A program made the position numbers and the translations under genes. A stretch of 8,858 bases of DNA from an uncultured Ruminococcus sp. (lineage in GTDB: Bacteria > Bacillota > Clostridia > Oscillospirales > Acutalibacteraceae). Below are positions 5,286 to 8,858 of this stretch, piece by piece; positions within the stretch are counted from its first letter, which is position 1; every line of letters starts with the position of its first letter. A model generated the notes under the pieces. The model saw only the letters and a program-made list of their open reading frames with translations. It was not told the DNA's origin and did not search any database. The stretch covers positions 1 to 8,858 of the forward strand of contig CACXGJ010000101.1 in assembly GCA_902767125.1 (NCBI GenBank). The letters run 5' to 3'.

Positions 5286-6815
5286 ATGAGTAAAAAAACA
5301 ATCTTTGCGGTTTTGTTGAGTGCGGCTGTTGCAGGCTCATCTTTACCGTTGACGATCACCGCAAACGCATCTGATGTTGTGTATGGCACTATGGAGATAC
5401 CCTACAGCGAGTTTTATGCAAGTGAGGGTATTGACGGTGTGGACACAGTTTCATCGGCTACAACAAACAAATGGAAGAATGAAAACCTTGTCAAAGGCAC
5501 ATACTCCGTTGAAACGGAAAACGGCGGCGGAGACATTCTCGGTGTAAGATACTATGTAGGTCTTACACAAACAACACTTGATACGCTGGGGGAAGATAAC
5601 TATAATTTTGAGCCTGTTGAAGAAGTGCCGGCTGCATACAAGCTTATCACAGTTGAAAACGGTGAAGTTGCGTTCTCAAATGTAGTGGGAGATACAACGG
5701 AGGAGCAAAAAGAGGTGTCTCTTTCTACGGAAATGGTATGGGGTGACTATGTACTTGATGTAAGCGGTCTGAACAATTCAAACGGCACTTCCGAATTTGG
5801 TACGATATACGGTGTTGTTCTCGAAACAGCAGAGGGCGACAAATATGGTATGCGTCATCTTGAAAACATTTGGAGAGATGAGATCGCATGGTCATCGGGC
5901 ATTAAAAAGAGTGAACCTCATGGCAATACCTTAAAATATGAACAGTATGTCGGTCTGATGGGACAGACTCTCACGGGAATAACATTCATTACCGAAACAG
6001 GCTATCACACTGTACCCGTGAATATCTATATACCCGTAAAATTTGAGAATACAGTTGAAATTGCCGAATGCAATGTCAATGACACTGCAACAGCATTTAC
6101 AGCAACAGGCTTCCCCGAAGATTACGAAAAGGTATATTTCATTTCAGGCAACGGACAGTTCTCCGTTGAAGATGGCTCTATCAATTACAAAGTGCAGTTC
6201 CCGGGTTCTTATAACCTTGAAATTTCAGACGGCAACGGAAAGTATGCAACTGTCAATACATCTTTTGTTATCTCAACAGACGATATGCCCGCAAAGTTTG
6301 ACGGTGAAAAATTAGTTCCTGCCGACAATGTTTCTGACGAGGACTTTAATGCTTTTATCACAAATATATCTGCTGTGACGGTTGATGAAACAACCTATTC
6401 GGCAGCAGGCAAGCGTGGCTTAAAGCTCATAAATGATGATGGTACTGTCATTATGGATGCTGTTTCAAGGGATGTACCCGTGTTCGGTGAGGACAAGCCT
6501 TATAATATCGTTATCACTGCAACAGGCTACAACAAGACACTCGCATTTGTCCTGAATGACGATACAAAACAAGAGGAAAGTTCCGAACCGTCAGAGGTTT
6601 CAGAAATATCGGAAATATCTGAAAATTCCGAAGTATCCGAAAACACTGAAGCTTCACAGGTTTCAGAAGTTTCACGAAATTCACAGACAAGCACAAACAA
6701 TAACAATGCTGTTAATACAGGTTCATCGGGCTTTGCTGTCATAGCAGCTTTGATGGCAGGTATATCATCTGCACTTGCAGCGGTTTTCTCTTTCAAAAAG
6801 AAAAAGTACAACTGA
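5286..6815 (+). CDS. Exported Tp47-like surface protein with HID-type domain and C-terminal membrane anchor
   Basis: This encodes a 509-residue protein with an N-terminal signal peptide (residues 1-28, likely cut at ANA/SD). Residues about 31-250 resemble the Tp47 family (named after the Treponema 47-kDa lipoprotein): YGTMEIPYSEFYASEG, GGGDILGV, VPAAYKLITVENG and VWGDYVLDV. Within it DTVSSATT (53-60) fits the ApbE flavinylation consensus Dgx(s/t)(s/g)AT. Residues about 353-424, ending in YNIVITATGYNKT, look like an Shr-type hemoglobin-interacting (HID) domain; this is tentative. A Ser/Glu linker (432-466) leads to NAVNTG, a hydrophobic segment (481-503) and a KKKK tail, so the protein is held at the membrane or wall. 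The start at 5286 follows AGGAGA by seven bases. It is divergent from the flavodoxin operon, behind operator-like sites C and D, and upstream of an FMN-binding reductase. A penicillin-binding role should not be assumed from the family name. Confidence 0.8.
   Translation: MSKKTIFAVLLSAAVAGSSLPLTITANASDVVYGTMEIPYSEFYASEGIDGVDTVSSATTNKWKNENLVKGTYSVETENGGGDILGVRYYVGLTQTTLDTLGEDNYNFEPVEEVPAAYKLITVENGEVAFSNVVGDTTEEQKEVSLSTEMVWGDYVLDVSGLNNSNGTSEFGTIYGVVLETAEGDKYGMRHLENIWRDEIAWSSGIKKSEPHGNTLKYEQYVGLMGQTLTGITFITETGYHTVPVNIYIPVKFENTVEIAECNVNDTATAFTATGFPEDYEKVYFISGNGQFSVEDGSINYKVQFPGSYNLEISDGNGKYATVNTSFVISTDDMPAKFDGEKLVPADNVSDEDFNAFITNISAVTVDETTYSAAGKRGLKLINDDGTVIMDAVSRDVPVFGEDKPYNIVITATGYNKTLAFVLNDDTKQEESSEPSEVSEISEISENSEVSENTEASQVSEVSRNSQTSTNNNNAVNTGSSGFAVIAALMAGISSALAAVFSFKKKKYN
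6594..6623 (+). repeat. Ser/Glu-linker DNA repeat, copy 1
   Basis: This 30-base stretch encodes EVSEISEISE in the linker of the Tp47-like protein. It matches bases 7852-7881 in the next gene at 28 of 30 positions. Confidence 0.75.
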
Positions 6816-6840
6816 TTTTTTATCAATACATACCCTTCAA

Positions 6841-6882
6841 AAAACAGCTTTCCGACTGTTGAATCTTTCGGAAAGCTGTTTT
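6841..6882 (+). terminator. Weak terminator or attenuator between the Tp47-like and FMN-binding genes
   Basis: AAAACAGCTTTCCGA (6841-6855) pairs perfectly with TCGGAAAGCTGTTTT (6868-6882), a 15-bp stem with a 12-base loop. The T-run is short and part of the stem. It lies 25 bases after the Tp47-like stop codon and 27 before the next start. No promoter is evident after it, so partial read-through is likely. Confidence 0.7.
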
Positions 6883-6909
6883 AAATTCACAAAAAGGAGA
6901 TAATTCCAT

Positions 6910-8499
6910 ATGACATTTGCAGTATGCCTTGCGGTAACAGTTTTGATATGCCTTACCTGTGACAAGACCATCAAAAAATATCCGCAGCTTTTCTATATCG
7001 GTGCAGCACTTTTATCTGTTGCTGCATATTGTATAAATGAATTTGCAGAGGTAAGAACGCTTGCACCGTTTATCAGAGATTATCTTGTACCCGTTCTGAC
7101 AAACGCCCTTTTTGCGACAGCTTTCTGGACAGTCGTAATGTTTACGGGTGCATTGAAAAATGGCTCACAGCTCATTAAAAAGCTCATGCCGATCCGTGGA
7201 GAGCTTTCCATAATAGCGGCACTTCTCACTGTCGGACATATCATTATTTACGGCATAACCTATTTGAAAAGGCTTTTTTCGGGAAGAAATATAACTTTTG
7301 ATTTCATACTTTTTATAATAGTTGCATTGGTACTCGTGCTGATAATGACACCTTTGACTGTCATTTCAATAAAAAAGATACGCAAGAAATTCAAGGGCAA
7401 AACATGGAAAAATATACAAAAGTCTGCCTATGTATTTTACGCTATGATATATCTTCATGTCATACTTGTATTATGGTCGAAGGTACAGCGTGGGGATATT
7501 ATGAAATATGTGGATCTGACGATATATACCGTTATATTTGCCGCATATCTTGCCATGAGGATAAGAAAATATTATCTTCTCCGCAAGAAGCCTCATTCAC
7601 TTAAACCTGCCACAGTCATTTCCGTAACAGGATTTTTGATATGTTCCGTTGCAGTATGCCTTGTTGCATTTCCGTTTGCAAAGATGAATGAGAACAATGC
7701 AGTCGAAATTGCAAAAGCATCATCTGCTTCTCAAATTTCCATTCAGGAAAGCCAAAAGCCTGTTATATTTGAAATATCCGAAATATACCAACAGGAAAGC
7801 GTACATGAAAGTACGGAAGTTTCAGAGGCTTCTGTTGCTTCGGAAACAACGGAGGTTTCAGAAATATCCGAAATATCGGAAATGTCAGTTACCGAAAGCT
7901 CTGTTTCAGTACCCGAAAGCAGTATAAATGCAATTCAGCCATCCTCCGAAATTTCGATTCAGGTTTCGCAAATACAGGAATCTTCTGTTGCGGAAGCTTC
8001 AGTAAAGCCCTCTGAACCGTCAAATGTCATTGAACAGCCAAGTGTTGTTGAGCAGTCAAAGATTGTTGAGCCATCAAAAGTTGTTGAACAATCAAAGGTC
8101 GTTGAGCCATCAAAGGTTGTTGAGCCGTCAAAGGTCGTTGAGCCGTCAAAGGTTGTCGAACCGTCAAAGGTTGTTGAGCCATCAGAGATTGTTGAGCCGT
8201 CAAAGGTCATTGAGCCGTCAAAGAATGTGCTTTATAATGACGGAACATACACAGGTCAGGCTTACGGCTATGACGGTGATATTTATGTGAGCGTTACGAT
8301 TCAGGGAGATAAAATTATCAGCATAACTGCCCGTTCAGATGAATTTGAACCCGAATACTTTGAAGATGCCGAAAGAAGTGTTATTCCGTCAATAATCAGT
8401 TCACAGAATACAAATGTTGATTCTGTTTCGGGTGCGACTTTCAGTTCACAGGGCATTATGAAAGCTGTCGAACAGGCATTGAACAGTGCAAAGATATGA
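6910..8499 (+). CDS. Ferric-reductase-like membrane domain fused to a flavinylated FMN_bind domain
   Basis: This encodes a 529-residue membrane redox protein. About seven or eight hydrophobic segments fill residues 1-256. Two membrane histidines, H110 (TVGHIIIYG) and H183 (YLHVILV), sit where ferric-reductase-like/MsrQ-type domains bind heme; the second His pair of that family is not seen. Residues 257-440 form a low-complexity linker, first Ser/Glu-rich, then eleven VVEPSK-like hexapeptides (373-438). The C-terminal FMN_bind domain (about 444-525) carries DSVSGATF (504-511); T510 is the expected FMN attachment site for ApbE. The likely role is moving electrons from the membrane quinone pool or heme to an extracellular flavin and on to iron or another acceptor. 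AAGGAG lies about 10 bases before the start. The gene is flanked by the Tp47-like gene and a Gx transporter gene. Confidence 0.88.
   Translation: MTFAVCLAVTVLICLTCDKTIKKYPQLFYIGAALLSVAAYCINEFAEVRTLAPFIRDYLVPVLTNALFATAFWTVVMFTGALKNGSQLIKKLMPIRGELSIIAALLTVGHIIIYGITYLKRLFSGRNITFDFILFIIVALVLVLIMTPLTVISIKKIRKKFKGKTWKNIQKSAYVFYAMIYLHVILVLWSKVQRGDIMKYVDLTIYTVIFAAYLAMRIRKYYLLRKKPHSLKPATVISVTGFLICSVAVCLVAFPFAKMNENNAVEIAKASSASQISIQESQKPVIFEISEIYQQESVHESTEVSEASVASETTEVSEISEISEMSVTESSVSVPESSINAIQPSSEISIQVSQIQESSVAEASVKPSEPSNVIEQPSVVEQSKIVEPSKVVEQSKVVEPSKVVEPSKVVEPSKVVEPSKVVEPSEIVEPSKVIEPSKNVLYNDGTYTGQAYGYDGDIYVSVTIQGDKIISITARSDEFEPEYFEDAERSVIPSIISSQNTNVDSVSGATFSSQGIMKAVEQALNSAKI
7852..7881 (+). repeat. 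Ser/Glu-linker DNA repeat, copy 2
   Basis: This stretch encodes EVSEISEISE in the FMN-binding protein and matches bases 6594-6623 at 28 of 30 positions, both copies in frame. Confidence 0.75.
8026..8223 (+). repeat. Tandem 18-bp coding repeat, eleven units
   Basis: Eleven in-frame 18-base units encode variants of VVEPSK (early units VIEQPS, VVEQSK and IVEPSK; late units IVEPSK and VIEPSK). The central copies are the most uniform, differing mainly at third codon positions (GTT/GTC, CCA/CCG). This is the pattern of a slippage-prone minisatellite whose edges have drifted. Confidence 0.95.
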
Positions 8500-8507
8500 T
8501 GTATAAT
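8479..8507 (+). promoter_or_regulatory. Possible internal promoter for the Gx transporter gene
   Basis: TTGAAC (8479-8484), a 17-base spacer and a perfect TATAAT (8502-8507) straddle the stop codon of the FMN-binding gene, about 45 bases before the next start. It could give the downstream gene expression independent of the operon. The -35 matches 4 of 6 bases. Confidence 0.45.
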
Positions 8508-8551
8508 AAAAATCGGTGTATGGTAAATTATGAATTGATAAGGTGATGTTT

Positions 8552-8858
8552 GTGAGTAACCGAAAAAATAGCAGTGCGAAAAAAGTTGCGACAGTGTCAA
8601 TTCTGATAGCAGTTGCATTTGTGCTGAGCTGGATAGAATTGATAATGTCCATAGCAACACCGATACCCGGTATAAAAATAGGTCTTGCAAATCTTGCCAT
8701 TCTTTTCACAATGTACTATTGCGGTGAACAAGATGCGTTTATGGTGCTTATCGGAAGGCTTATTTTGAACGCTATACTTTTTGGGAATGTAAATTCACTG
8801 ATATACAGCGTTGCAGGGGGAATACTGAGTTTTATTGTAATGGTGATATGCAAAAAAC
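8552..8858 (+). CDS. Gx transporter family membrane protein (5' part only; formerly heptaprenyl diphosphate synthase component I)
   Basis: About 102 residues are present before the right edge cuts the gene. After a basic N-terminus (SNRKNSSAKK) comes a hydrophobic segment, then the family signature PIPGIKIGLANLAILF, then a Gly/Leu-rich membrane stretch with GRLILNAILFGN and SLIYSVAGGILS. This matches the Gx transporter family, Pfam Hpre_diP_synt_I, which resembles ECF-type substrate-binding membrane components; the old synthase name is probably misleading. Members occur in Gram-positive flavin-based extracellular electron transfer loci, which fits the FMN-binding gene ending 52 bases upstream. 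The GTG at 8552 is chosen because AAGGTG sits six bases before it; ATG 8546, in the same frame, would leave no spacing. Confidence 0.88.
   Translation, partial: MSNRKNSSAKKVATVSILIAVAFVLSWIELIMSIATPIPGIKIGLANLAILFTMYYCGEQDAFMVLIGRLILNAILFGNVNSLIYSVAGGILSFIVMVICKK

Noticed and set aside
5286..6815. Calling the Tp47-like protein a penicillin-binding protein or carboxypeptidase
   Set aside because: No classical SxxK, SxN or KTG transpeptidase motif set was seen; the family name alone is not evidence of activity.
7959..8210. Minus-strand frame of repeated TTFDGS units
   Set aside because: It is the antisense shadow of the VVEPSK coding repeat.
8026..8223. CRISPR-like array
   Set aside because: The 18-base units are directly adjacent with no spacers and encode an in-frame protein repeat.

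Overview
The window looks like low-GC Gram-positive DNA from the Clostridia, most likely a gut or rumen Ruminococcus or other Oscillospiraceae relative. This rests on AT-rich intergenic DNA, AGGAGG-type ribosome binding sites, sigma-A-type promoters, a tRNA gene without encoded CCA, DUF2325 and DUF3793 proteins, a SEC-C-tagged methionine aminopeptidase, and Ser/Glu-rich extracellular linkers. The genus is inferred from style, not from a marker gene.

Left part (1-3660) is mostly housekeeping. It holds a truncated double zinc-ribbon protein (minus), a small Cys-rich four-helix membrane protein (minus), methionine aminopeptidase map (plus), a divergent asparaginase-like protein (minus, convergent with map over a shared terminator) and tRNA-Arg(ACG) (plus). 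The asparaginase and tRNA genes are served by back-to-back promoters. A gene-free stretch of about 250 bases with several inverted repeats follows the tRNA terminator.

Right part (3674-8858) is the interesting half. A minus-strand operon encodes DUF2325, DUF3793 and a short-chain flavodoxin. Divergent from it run, on the plus strand: (1) an exported Tp47-like protein with a C-terminal membrane anchor, a probable Shr-type HID domain and a DTVSSAT motif that fits the ApbE flavinylation consensus; (2) a ferric-reductase-like membrane protein joined through a roughly 185-residue Ser/Glu- and VVEPSK-repeat linker to an FMN_bind domain with a canonical SGAT flavinylation site; (3) the start of a Gx transporter family gene (old name: heptaprenyl diphosphate synthase component I), a family found in flavin-based extracellular electron transfer loci of Gram-positive bacteria. 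The divergent intergenic region (5050-5285) carries at least four TTAG...CTAA dyads, two on each side, overlapping the predicted promoters.

Working model (inference): a metal-dependent repressor, probably of the DtxR/IdeR/MntR type, controls both arms. Under iron limitation the cell would make flavodoxin in place of ferredoxin in the cytosol, and a flavinylated cell-surface electron-transfer system outside. The Tp47-like protein may be a new flavinylated surface partner or a heme/iron-binding component of that system. No ApbE flavin transferase, NusG domain II protein or quinone reductase gene lies in the window; if the model holds they should be downstream or elsewhere in the genome.
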